Positions 8,839-16,548 of a stretch of 64,000 nucleotides of DNA are shown here, piece after piece. The stretch covers positions 58,314 to 122,313 of the forward strand of contig JAIUOE010000011.1 of the NCBI GenBank assembly GCA_020161395.1, written 5' to 3'. Position 1 is the stretch's first letter; each line of letters begins with the position of its first letter. Source of the DNA: Bacteroidota bacterium. GTDB taxonomy: Bacteria; Bacteroidota; Ignavibacteria; Ignavibacteriales; Ignavibacteriaceae. Both the position numbers and the translations under genes were made by a program. The notes beneath the pieces were generated by a model that was not told the origin of the DNA, did no database searches, and was given only the letters and a program-made list of their open reading frames with translations.

Positions 8839-10611
8839 ATGCGTAAATTTTACTCCCTTTTCTTTTTCATGTGTCTCTCACTCCTCGCCTTTTCTCAGGA
8901 TTTGCGCGTCGAGAAACCTGTTCTTACACCCGACAATAACGGAGAGTGGGAACATGATTATACAATAATTTTTGGTACACCGCTTTCAAATATGTCTGGT
9001 GTTCAAACTTCAAATGGTGATATTTATATTGCCATTAATGATACAAACTCAACAGCCAATTTAGGACTCATAATTGCAAAATCCACGAGCGGTGGGATAA
9101 GTTGGGCTACCATCACCGGTGTGACCAACCGTACAAAATATGAGAAAATCAAACTTGTTAAAAGTTCTCAAGATTCAGTTTACTGCTTCTTTCAGATTGG
9201 CTACAGCGTTTACAGTTGGAATATAAATTCATCGACAATCAATCCCGTTATGGTTCCGGGTGCCTACAGATCTTTTGATGTGGAAGTGACTTCAACCAAT
9301 TCAATCTATGTTGTTTTGGATTCACTTGCCACCAATAATCTCGTGCGTTATGCATCTCTTGACTACGGTTACAACTGGGGTAACAGAGGAAGTATATCTT
9401 CAGCAGCTGCTCTCCCCGTCCTCTCTAAATCGGTAAGTGGTGATACATTGTTTCTCAATTATATAGGACCCGTACTCGCTGATACAGCCACCTCAGTCAT
9501 AAGAGGGGTCAGATATCGTGAAACATCACCAGGCATTGTTGCTTCTGCAACTTTCCAGGATGTAGCAACTGGTACTTTTCCGAAATACGAATATAAAACG
9601 GTCGCCGGCAACGGCATTGCCTGGTTCGTTTATACGAAGGTGGATGGAAGTTCACAACTTTGGGCGAGACAGAGTACTGACGGAGGCTTGACATATGGTG
9701 CTGAATTCAGGGTGAATCCAAATGAAACAGTAAATCAGTACGGATTTGATCTTAAAGCAAAATTGCCTGCCGGAAACGGATTCAGTTTTATATATCATGC
9801 TGACAGTGCTCAGGTCGGACCTGCCACTTCTGTAACTGATAAAATCCAATTTGGAACTGCTCTCCAGTCCGGTTCTACATTTCCGTCTTTTACACAGATA
9901 AATCAGGTTCCTGCGGTTTACTCAAGTGATAACTGTAAACCAATTATTGTAGAGCTTCCTTTTTACAACAGTACCGGGGTTGCATTTTTAGGTAATTCGG
10001 TGGGATCAAACAGAGTTTTCTGGAACGCATTTCACCTGGTTCCCGTTGAATTGACATCTTTTTCTGCAGATGTTTACGCAAATAAAGTCGTTCTAAACTG
10101 GTCAACTGCTACAGAAACCAACAACCGCGGATTTTCAGTTGAGAAAAAGACTACCGGGAACTGGGAAAAAATCGGATTCGTAAACGGAAACGGCACAACG
10201 ACAAAGACTCACAGTTACTCATTTATTGATAATGACAACACTGCCGGAAAGGTTTACTACAGACTGAATCAGATCGATTTGGACGGTACAAGTTCTTTTT
10301 CAAAAGTGGTGGAAGTCGATCTTTCCACACCCAACGATTACAGTCTGAGCCAGAATTTCCCGAATCCGTTTAACCCTTCAACCTCAATTAAATTTGCATT
10401 GAAGGTGGATTCAAAAGTAAATCTGAAATTATACAACCCGCTCGGTCAGGAAGTAATGAACATTCTTTCTGACAACTATGCAGCAGGAAACTACAATATT
10501 TCTGTAAATGCATCAGGTTTGAACAGTGGTGTTTATTTCTACACTTTGGAAGCAAGCGGAGTGGATGGAAGCAAATTCACCTCCACGAAAAAAATGATTC
10601 TGATGAAATAG
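8839..10611 (+). CDS. secreted T9SS cargo protein of unknown function with C-terminal sorting domain
   Basis: 590 residues. A signal peptide ends near 'LLAFSQ'. Residues about 40-400 are beta-rich, with repeated 'STSGGISW', 'SLDYGYNWG' and 'STDGGLTYG' segments resembling Asp-box/BNR blades of sialidase-like propellers. Residues about 405-500 resemble a fibronectin-like domain, common before T9SS tails ('ELTSFSADVYANKVVLNWST'). The last 85 residues are a type A T9SS sorting domain beginning 'LSQNFPNPFNPSTSI' and ending in 'KKMILMK'. It should cross the outer membrane and be cut or anchored by PorU, which is also encoded in this window. The cargo function is unknown. Confidence 0.85.
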   Translation: MRKFYSLFFFMCLSLLAFSQDLRVEKPVLTPDNNGEWEHDYTIIFGTPLSNMSGVQTSNGDIYIAINDTNSTANLGLIIAKSTSGGISWATITGVTNRTKYEKIKLVKSSQDSVYCFFQIGYSVYSWNINSSTINPVMVPGAYRSFDVEVTSTNSIYVVLDSLATNNLVRYASLDYGYNWGNRGSISSAAALPVLSKSVSGDTLFLNYIGPVLADTATSVIRGVRYRETSPGIVASATFQDVATGTFPKYEYKTVAGNGIAWFVYTKVDGSSQLWARQSTDGGLTYGAEFRVNPNETVNQYGFDLKAKLPAGNGFSFIYHADSAQVGPATSVTDKIQFGTALQSGSTFPSFTQINQVPAVYSSDNCKPIIVELPFYNSTGVAFLGNSVGSNRVFWNAFHLVPVELTSFSADVYANKVVLNWSTATETNNRGFSVEKKTTGNWEKIGFVNGNGTTTKTHSYSFIDNDNTAGKVYYRLNQIDLDGTSSFSKVVEVDLSTPNDYSLSQNFPNPFNPSTSIKFALKVDSKVNLKLYNPLGQEVMNILSDNYAAGNYNISVNASGLNSGVYFYTLEASGVDGSKFTSTKKMILMK

Positions 10612-10627
10612 ATCAATTATTTAAAAC

Positions 10628-10660
10628 AAAAAAGGCTGCCTCGATGGCAGCCTTTTTTTG
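10628..10660. terminator. bidirectional intrinsic terminator
   Basis: AAAGGCTGCC and GGCAGCCTTT form a strong GC-rich stem with a short loop, followed by a T run on the plus strand and, read in reverse, by TTTTTTGTTTT on the minus strand. It lies between the 3' ends of the T9SS cargo gene and the tRNA-His gene and fits as the terminator of both. Confidence 0.85.
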
Positions 10661-10734
10661 TACCGTTGATAGGATTCGAACCTATGGCCTTCTGAGCCAC
10701 AGTCAGACGCTCTAACCAACTGAGCTACAACGGC
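10661..10734 (-). tRNA. tRNA-His (anticodon GUG)
   Basis: 74 nt that fold into a complete cloverleaf: acceptor GCCGUUG/CAACGGU, D arm GCUC/GAGC, anticodon stem UCUGA/UCAGA with loop CUGUGGC (anticodon GUG), 5-nt variable loop, and T arm AUAGG-UUCGAAU-CCUAU. CCA is not encoded. Unusually for tRNA-His, the base before G1 is U, not G; the discriminator is A73, not C; and the first acceptor pair is G1-U72. A promoter lies just upstream and a terminator directly downstream, so it is a single-gene unit. The identity is secure from the anticodon; the missing G-1 is discussed in the findings. Confidence 0.95.
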
Positions 10735-10747
10735 AGAATTTAGTCTG

Positions 10748-10777
10748 CAAATATACCAATTTTATCGATTATTTCAA
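10748..10777 (-). promoter_or_regulatory. promoter of tRNA-His
   Basis: On the minus strand, TTGAAA (10772-10777) is separated by 16 nt from TATATT (10750-10755), which extends to TATATTTG and so also matches the Bacteroidota -7 consensus TAnnTTTG. The predicted start lies about 9 nt before the mature tRNA 5' end. The same TATATTTG element occurs in the lexA promoter. Confidence 0.6.
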
Positions 10778-10985
10778 AAACTTCCGGCTGCCGGATCAAA
10801 ATTCTTTCAAACTTTTTTCGCTCATTCAATGTTTCTGAATGATATTTTTCTTATCAGTGCCGGAATTGTTTCCGGTCTGATCTTCCCCATCACATAAATT
10901 CCTCCTGTTATTTCACTGCCTGATACCTGTCGTAAATCATTAATTTTAATGCTTCTTTTTATCTCCGTATATTTAGGGTCTGAAA

Positions 10986-11408
10986 ATGAAAAATTTCGCA
11001 ATTGGCTTCTTCGCCCTGTTACTCTTCTTTTGTTTTGTTTCCTGCGAATCACCACGACTTGTATTTCCTGATCTGGACTTTGGAGTAGTTATTGATTCGT
11101 CAGATGTCAAATTGTACCAGTCGGGTAAAAGGGATTCACTCGATCTTATTGTTCCCGGTGACAGAATAAAAGCCCAGGACAGCATCGTTATTTTATTCTC
11201 TTCAACGCAGGAATTCTATTTTTCCTCTCAGGCAACTGTAAAAATGTTTGTTGAAAGGAATCTGGATTTCGGAGATGAGACGATTGTAAACATGACTGAT
11301 CATTATTCAATTTCCAAAATAAATGATTCACTCGTAGTGAAAAGAAGTGCGACAAACATCATTTTCGCATCTGAAAAGACTCAATCCATAACATGGCACA
11401 AAAAATGA
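10986..11408 (+). CDS. small putative lipoprotein of unknown function
   Basis: 140 residues. The N-terminus is a type II signal peptide with lipobox 'FVSC' (Cys20), so the mature protein should be lipid-anchored. The rest is beta-strand-like and matches no family I recognise. AGGG lies 7 nt before the ATG. The stop overlaps the start of the CBM20-esterase gene as ATGA, so the two are translationally coupled and may act together at the cell surface. First gene of an operon that runs on to queE, queD and truA. Confidence 0.7.
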   Translation: MKNFAIGFFALLLFFCFVSCESPRLVFPDLDFGVVIDSSDVKLYQSGKRDSLDLIVPGDRIKAQDSIVILFSSTQEFYFSSQATVKMFVERNLDFGDETIVNMTDHYSISKINDSLVVKRSATNIIFASEKTQSITWHKK

Positions 11409-12544
11409 ACCGCTTAAAATTTACTCTACTGTTTACAATTATTCTCTTCTCTCTCAATTTCGCTCAAATTAAAATAAAAATGATCGTTAAGGCTGAAGGA
11501 GTTGAGAACAGCGAATCAGTATATATCGCCGGAAACCGGCAGGAAATCGGAAACTGGAATCCGGGTGCAACTAAATTCTTTAAAGAACCAAACGGGAACT
11601 GGGTTTATTCGTTCACCATTCCGTCACCCGATCAACTTGAGTTCAAATTTACCAAAGGGAGCTGGAGTCAGGAAGCTGCAAATCCGGATGGAACCATCCC
11701 GGGAAACACAATTGCAAACGCAGTTAGCGATACAGTCCTTGAATTTAAAATTTGTTGCTGGAGCAAATCAGCCGGTACCGTTCCTTTTAAAGGACAAATT
11801 ACCGGAAAGGTGGAGTACATAAAAGAACTCGGTGAAGGAAACATCCTTCCGAGGGATATAATCATTCTTCTGCCGGAAGGTTATGAAAAGTCTTCGGACC
11901 GCTACCCTGTTCTCTACATGCACGACGGACAAAATATCTTCGATCCCTCTACAGTTGGATTTGGAGTCGACTGGCAAATAGACGAGGCTATCGACTCACT
12001 TGTAAAACAGGGAAAAGTCGAAAAAATGATTATCGTCGGTATTTACAACAGCAAAAACAGACGGCCTGAGTACTCTCATTCAAAACTCGGCGAAGAATAC
12101 ATGAATTTTGTCGTTAAAAAAGTAAAACCTCTCATCGATTCCGTGTACAGAACAAAACCCGGAAGGGAGTTTACATACACGGCAGGTTCGTCGATGGGTG
12201 GACTTATCTCATTCATGCTGCTCTGGGAGCATAACGATGTTTTTTCAAAAGCAGGAAGTTTCTCACCCGCTCTCAAAATAGATATTTACGATTATGTCTC
12301 AATTGTAAAAAACACATCGAGCCCCAAAAGAAATTTCAAATTATATATCGACAACGGCGGAAAAGGACTTGAAGCCAAACTTCAACCGGGAATTGATGAA
12401 ATGATCGCAACGCTTGAAGAACTTGGCTACAAATCCGGAGATGATTTTATCACTGTTTTTGATCCCGAAGCTGAGCATAATGAAAGCGCCTGGGCAAAAA
12501 GAATCCCAAATTTCTTAATTAAAATGTTCGGTACGACTAAATAA
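11405..12544 (+). CDS. secreted CBM20-like domain plus putative esterase (esterase D/Fes type)
   Basis: 379 residues from the ATG at 11405, chosen because it overlaps the previous stop as ATGA and opens directly into a signal peptide; an in-frame ATG four codons earlier is less likely. Residues about 20-115 look like a starch-binding CBM20 ('YIAGNRQEIGNWNP', 'FKFTKGSW'). Residues about 130-375 are an alpha/beta-hydrolase of the putative esterase family: 'RYPVLYMHDGQNIFDP' (oxyanion side), 'GSSMGGL' with the nucleophile Ser, and a late His in 'DPEAEHNESAW'. Relatives include enterochelin esterases and carbohydrate esterases; with a CBM20, a glucan-linked ester or starch-like substrate is plausible but unproven. 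Confidence 0.78.
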   Translation: MNRLKFTLLFTIILFSLNFAQIKIKMIVKAEGVENSESVYIAGNRQEIGNWNPGATKFFKEPNGNWVYSFTIPSPDQLEFKFTKGSWSQEAANPDGTIPGNTIANAVSDTVLEFKICCWSKSAGTVPFKGQITGKVEYIKELGEGNILPRDIIILLPEGYEKSSDRYPVLYMHDGQNIFDPSTVGFGVDWQIDEAIDSLVKQGKVEKMIIVGIYNSKNRRPEYSHSKLGEEYMNFVVKKVKPLIDSVYRTKPGREFTYTAGSSMGGLISFMLLWEHNDVFSKAGSFSPALKIDIYDYVSIVKNTSSPKRNFKLYIDNGGKGLEAKLQPGIDEMIATLEELGYKSGDDFITVFDPEAEHNESAWAKRIPNFLIKMFGTTK

Positions 12545-12575
12545 CCCGTGAAAATTACTGATTAAACAGGATACC

Positions 12576-13214
12576 ATGCTTAAAATAAATGAAATATATT
12601 TTTCAGTCCAGGGCGAGAGCACACACGCCGGACTTCCCTGTGTTTTTGTCAGACTCACCTGGTGCAACCTGAGGTGTACCTACTGCGATACTGAATATGC
12701 TTTTTATGAGGGAAAGGATATGAGCCTTGAGGATATCCTTGCTGAGGTGAAGAAGTATAATTGCGATATGGTTGAAATAACCGGTGGAGAGCCCTTGATT
12801 CAGAAGGAAGTGCTGCCCCTCATGGCAAATCTATGTGATTTGGGTTATAAAGTCCTCATTGAAACCGGTGGAAGCCTCCCGATCGAGAATATCGACCCGA
12901 GAGTTCATGTAATAATGGATTTAAAGTGTCCTTCAAGTAAAATGATGAAGAAAAACCGTTATGAAAATCTTCAATTTATCAAACTAATTGATGAATTAAA
13001 GTTTGTAATCGGAAGCCGGGAAGATTATGACTGGTCAAAAGAGATTATTAAGGAATACGACCTGCAGAATAAATGCGAGATATTGTTCTCTGTAGTATTT
13101 GAAAGTTTAAAACCGGTGGAGCTTGTCAACTGGATAATTGAAGACTCTTTGAAAGTGAGATTTCAACTGCAAATGCACAAGTTCATCTGGGATCCAAAGA
13201 AAAAAGGAGTTTAG
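12576..13214 (+). CDS. queE: 7-carboxy-7-deazaguanine synthase (radical SAM)
   Basis: 212 residues. The radical SAM cluster ligands are Cys30, Cys34 and Cys37 in 'TWCNLRCTYCDTEYAF', the CxxxCxxC form typical of QueE. 'EITGGEPL' near residue 68 is the SAM-binding GGE motif, and 'FSVQGES' at the start is characteristic of the family. It converts 6-carboxytetrahydropterin to CDG in the queuosine/7-deazaguanine pathway. The product of the next gene (queD, 4 bp downstream) makes its substrate. AGGA precedes the ATG. QueC and QueF are not in the window. Confidence 0.93.
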   Translation: MLKINEIYFSVQGESTHAGLPCVFVRLTWCNLRCTYCDTEYAFYEGKDMSLEDILAEVKKYNCDMVEITGGEPLIQKEVLPLMANLCDLGYKVLIETGGSLPIENIDPRVHVIMDLKCPSSKMMKKNRYENLQFIKLIDELKFVIGSREDYDWSKEIIKEYDLQNKCEILFSVVFESLKPVELVNWIIEDSLKVRFQLQMHKFIWDPKKKGV

Positions 13215-13218
13215 AATA

Positions 13219-13638
13219 ATGAAAGTATCAAAAAGTTTTCACTGGGAAATGGGCCACCGCCTCCCCTTCCATCAGGGCAAGTGCATAAATCTGCACGGTC
13301 ATTCCTACAGGATGTTCCTCGAAGTGGATGGCGATCTCGATGAAAACGGGCTGGTTATCGATTTCTATGACCTGAAGAAAATAGTCAACCCGATAATTGA
13401 AGAGCTTGACCACTCATTCATGGTCTCATCACTTGATCCTGACCTGAAGAGCCTTCTCAGTTCTTTCCCGACAAAGAGGGTTGATGTCGACTTCCATTCA
13501 TCAGTTGAAAATATTACAAAATATCTTCTCGACCGGATCGCCTCAAGCACTCTTCCCAAAAACATTCGTTCAATCACGGCTACAGTTTATGAAACTCAGG
13601 ATGCTTATGCGCGTGATACAAGGGTTACAGGGAACTGA
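13219..13638 (+). CDS. queD: 6-carboxy-5,6,7,8-tetrahydropterin synthase
   Basis: 139 residues, PTPS/QueD family. Zinc ligands are His13 ('MGHRLP') and His26/His28 ('CINLHGHSY'), with catalytic Cys22 just before them. Asp64-His65 ('ELDHSFM') and Glu125 ('VYETQDAYA') complete the active site. It makes CPH4 from dihydroneopterin triphosphate for QueE. The segment usually read as PTAEN is 'HSSVEN' here, a mild variation. Four bases separate it from queE and three from truA, so the three tRNA-modification genes are one transcription unit. Confidence 0.9.
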   Translation: MKVSKSFHWEMGHRLPFHQGKCINLHGHSYRMFLEVDGDLDENGLVIDFYDLKKIVNPIIEELDHSFMVSSLDPDLKSLLSSFPTKRVDVDFHSSVENITKYLLDRIASSTLPKNIRSITATVYETQDAYARDTRVTGN

Positions 13639-13641
13639 GAT

Positions 13642-14424
13642 ATGCCGACATACAAAATTACTCTGGAGTACGAAGGAACCCGTTACAGTGGCTGGCAGGC
13701 TCAAAAAAACGCAAAGACTGTACAAGGTACTCTTCTTCAGATACTTAAACAGGTTTTTGGAACAGATAACATCGATCTTCAGGGAGCCGGTAGAACCGAT
13801 GCCGGAGTACATGCCGCGGCTCAAATTGCTTCGCTTGTTACTCCCGTCGCCATTCCCCCTGATGTTCTCAAACTGAAGATCAACGATTTATCTCCTCATG
13901 ACATTAATATTCTGAAGATAGAACTGGCAAATGAGCGCTTTCATGCGAGGCATAATGCCAAACGACGAACTTATATCTATCACATCTCTACGCGGAGGAC
14001 GGCATTCGGGAAAAATTATGTCTGGTGGGTTAAAGATCAACTCGATTCAAAAGCGATGAGAGCTGCAGCCAAAGAGTTGAAAGGGCTCCATGATTTTGCT
14101 TCATTTGGAGATATGAAAGCCGGTGGCGATGCAAAATCGAGCAAGGTAATGGTTTATTCCACGGAACTTGTGGATACAGGCTCGATGATTCTTTTCAGAA
14201 TAACAGCTTCCCATTTTTTATGGAAAATGGTAAGAAGAATTGTTGGTGTGCTGGTGGAAGTTGGCAGAGGAAATATAAAACCGGAAGATGTGAAAATATT
14301 GTTGGGTGAGACTAATGATTATCCTGCGAAATTCACGGCACCACCTAGCGGGCTTTTCCTCGAGAATGTTCAGTACGACGACAGGGATATCCTTCCGGAT
14401 ATTAAACCGTTATTTAAGGTTTAG
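13642..14424 (+). CDS. truA: tRNA pseudouridine(38-40) synthase
   Basis: 260 residues, normal for TruA. The catalytic Asp53 lies in 'GAGRTDAGVHA', preceded by the N-terminal 'YEGTRYSGWQ' strand; the C-terminal half contains 'ASHFLWKMVRRIVG' and 'GLFLENVQYD', both conserved. It isomerises uridines 38-40 in tRNA anticodon arms. Last gene of the lipoprotein-esterase-queE-queD-truA run; its stop overlaps the convergent lpxD stop by 4 bp, leaving no room for a separate terminator. Confidence 0.94.
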   Translation: MPTYKITLEYEGTRYSGWQAQKNAKTVQGTLLQILKQVFGTDNIDLQGAGRTDAGVHAAAQIASLVTPVAIPPDVLKLKINDLSPHDINILKIELANERFHARHNAKRRTYIYHISTRRTAFGKNYVWWVKDQLDSKAMRAAAKELKGLHDFASFGDMKAGGDAKSSKVMVYSTELVDTGSMILFRITASHFLWKMVRRIVGVLVEVGRGNIKPEDVKILLGETNDYPAKFTAPPSGLFLENVQYDDRDILPDIKPLFKV

Positions 14425-15467
14425 ACCTTTTCGTCCTGTTTCTTTTTTAACTCTTCGAGTTCCGCTTTAAGTAGTCTGACTGTTTCGTTCAAACTTTCAA
14501 GATTGCGCAGATGGACTTCTATGCGTTTGAACTGATTGATTTTTTTGACAGGACTTCCCAGATATATCCCTTTTTCAGTCAGGTTTCGTGAGACTCCTGA
14601 CTGGGCTCCAATGATGATCCCGTCCCCGATTTCAATGTGATCAACAAGACCCACCTGACCGGCAAGAATTACATCCTTTCCTACTTTGGTACTGCCTGAA
14701 ACACCTGAAAGTGCAGAAATTGCTGTATTCTCCCCAATTTCAACATTATGACCGATTTGAACAAGATTATCAACTTTTGAGTAGGCTTTTATCACTGTGC
14801 TTCCCAAAGCTGCTCTGTCTATGCAGGAATTTGAACCAATCTCCACAAAATCCTCGATTATCACATTCCCGATTTGAGGAATCTTGAGATAATTACCGTC
14901 GGGTCCTTTTAGAAATCCAAAGCCATCTGCACCGATAGAAGCACCACCGTGTATAATAACCTTTTTACCGATTTTTGTGTTTTCTCTGATGGTCACATTT
15001 GGATAAATCAGGGTTCCATCGCCGATCGTACAATTTTCCAATATAACTGTATTGTGATAAATGATAACATTGTCGCCTATCACGCAGTTTTTGCCAATCA
15101 CAACATTTTTACCAATTGCTGTATTCAGACCAACCGTGGATGAGGGATCTACCGATGCAGTTCCATCAATTCCGTGGAGATCCGGCTGTTTGGTGAAAAA
15201 CTTCTGTAAGATAAGAAGAAATGCTTTATGAGGTTCATCGACTAAGAGGAAGGTTATATCACTTCTGTCCCTGTTAAAGTCTTTCCTGACCAGAATTGCG
15301 GATGCTTTAGTGGTGTGATAAAACTTTTCATATGCAGAAGAGCCGAGAAAAGTTAAACTTCCCGGCTCTGCTTTTTCAATATTTAGAAGTGTCTCAATTG
15401 TAATTTCGTCGTCACCGGTAATTTCGGCTCCAACAAAAAGGGCAATTTCTTTTAAACTTACTGACAT
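14421..15467 (-). CDS. lpxD: UDP-3-O-(3-hydroxyacyl)glucosamine N-acyltransferase
   Basis: 348 residues. An N-terminal uridine-binding domain (about 1-100, with 'PHKAFLLIL') is followed by a left-handed beta-helix of hexapeptide repeats (about 105-310; e.g. 'IGKNVVIGKNCVIG'). The catalytic His is expected in 'LVQIGHNVEIGEN', and 'GADGFGF' matches the family. A C-terminal coiled helix ends the protein. It adds the N-linked acyl chain in lipid A synthesis on the cytoplasmic side of the inner membrane. Last gene of uppS-bamA-skp-skp-lpxD; its ATG overlaps the previous stop by one base. Confidence 0.94.
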   Translation of the reverse strand: MSVSLKEIALFVGAEITGDDEITIETLLNIEKAEPGSLTFLGSSAYEKFYHTTKASAILVRKDFNRDRSDITFLLVDEPHKAFLLILQKFFTKQPDLHGIDGTASVDPSSTVGLNTAIGKNVVIGKNCVIGDNVIIYHNTVILENCTIGDGTLIYPNVTIRENTKIGKKVIIHGGASIGADGFGFLKGPDGNYLKIPQIGNVIIEDFVEIGSNSCIDRAALGSTVIKAYSKVDNLVQIGHNVEIGENTAISALSGVSGSTKVGKDVILAGQVGLVDHIEIGDGIIIGAQSGVSRNLTEKGIYLGSPVKKINQFKRIEVHLRNLESLNETVRLLKAELEELKKKQDEKV

Positions 15468-15973
15468 TATTTTAACTTGTCCAAAACTTTGGAGGTAACA
15501 TCATATTTATCTTTGGCAAAAAGCAGCATAACAGCACCGCTCCGGTCGAAAATGAAATCGAGATCATCATCCTTGGCAACTTGTTGAATTGCATTAAAAA
15601 CCTTGTTCTGAACAGGTCTCATCACTTCTTCCTGCTTCAGAAACAATTCACCACCATTTCCAAATTTCTTGGTTCTGTAGGCTTCGAGGTCTTTTTCAAG
15701 TTGTTTAATCTCAGCTTCAATATCAGACTTCATTTGATCAGTAAGAATAAGTTTCCTCTTCTCAAAATCCTCTTTCTTTACTCTTATGTCTGACTCGAAC
15801 TTCGAAATCTCGTTCTGCCACTCGACAATCAAGGCATCAAGTTGACGCTTTGCATCTTCAGCATCCGGAAGATTTTTCATAATTGCATCCGAATCAACAT
15901 AACCGATCTTGAGCTGGGCAAAAAGTCCGGTGGTTGCGAATGCAATTACAAGGATGATAAACTTAAGTTTCAT
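15467..15973 (-). CDS. OmpH/Skp-family periplasmic chaperone (second copy)
   Basis: 168 residues with a signal peptide ending near 'TTGLFAQ'. The mature protein begins 'LKIGYVDSDAIMKNLP', the usual OmpH start, followed by a long charged coiled coil (about 40-110, 'FESDIRVKKEDFEKRK') that forms the tentacles of the Skp trimer. It should carry unfolded outer-membrane proteins to BamA, encoded two genes upstream. It is the second of two adjacent paralogues with clearly different sequences. Confidence 0.85.
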   Translation of the reverse strand: MKLKFIILVIAFATTGLFAQLKIGYVDSDAIMKNLPDAEDAKRQLDALIVEWQNEISKFESDIRVKKEDFEKRKLILTDQMKSDIEAEIKQLEKDLEAYRTKKFGNGGELFLKQEEVMRPVQNKVFNAIQQVAKDDDLDFIFDRSGAVMLLFAKDKYDVTSKVLDKLK

Positions 15974-15994
15974 CTCTGTTAGCTCTTAATGGGT

Positions 15995-16522
15995 TTATTT
16001 ACCTGATTTTCTAATCTTGTCCAAAACTTTATAGGTAAGATCAAACTGAACATCCGCGTATAATACGATGGGATCCTGTCCGGATTTTTTGTTCAGTACA
16101 TAATGCATTCCCTCTTCTTTGGCGGTGATTGCAATATTGTCATACAATTTTTCATAGATCGGTTTCAGAAGTTCATCCTGTTTTACAAGCAGGTCTTCTC
16201 TTCTCTTTGCCTGAAGATCTTCGATGCTTTTCTGTTTGTTTGCCAGTTGCATCTGTTTCTCTTTTGCTTTTGGATCATTTGGTTTGTTCTGGAATTCTTT
16301 TTGAAAAGCTTCCACTTCTTTTCCGAATGCCTGTCCTATTGAATCAAGTTCGGCTTTAAATTTGCTTTCAAGCGCCTTAAGGTCACCATTGGCTTTTATT
16401 GCTTCGGGTAATTGCTGCAGAATAAGGTCTGCGTCAACGATTGCCACTTTAAGTGTCGTATTCTGTGCATAAACAGATACACCCAGAATTAAAAACAGCG
16501 ATAGAACAATTAGTTTTTTCAC
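15995..16522 (-). CDS. OmpH/Skp-family periplasmic chaperone (first copy)
   Basis: 175 residues; signal peptide ending near 'VSVYAQ', mature start 'LKVAIVDADLILQQLPEA', and a Lys/Glu/Gln-rich coiled coil about 45-115 ('NKQKSIEDLQAKRREDLL'). Same architecture as the next gene, 21 bp away. It lies 26 bp downstream of bamA. As a bamA neighbour its role in outer-membrane protein delivery is well supported by family and context. Confidence 0.86.
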   Translation of the reverse strand: MKKLIVLSLFLILGVSVYAQNTTLKVAIVDADLILQQLPEAIKANGDLKALESKFKAELDSIGQAFGKEVEAFQKEFQNKPNDPKAKEKQMQLANKQKSIEDLQAKRREDLLVKQDELLKPIYEKLYDNIAITAKEEGMHYVLNKKSGQDPIVLYADVQFDLTYKVLDKIRKSGK

Positions 16523-16548
16523 TTCTATTTCCTTTTTGTATAATTTAA

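Noticed and set aside
10938..10951. CATTAATTTTAATG palindrome before the lipoprotein gene
   Set aside because: AT-rich with a 2-bp loop; such repeats are expected by chance in this sequence.
10822..11055. 77-codon open frame on the minus strand near the lipoprotein start
   Set aside because: Basic low-complexity product, half of it antisense to the lipoprotein, no ribosome-binding site; most likely chance. The 10735-10985 gap otherwise holds only the tRNA-His promoter and weak AT-rich inverted repeats.
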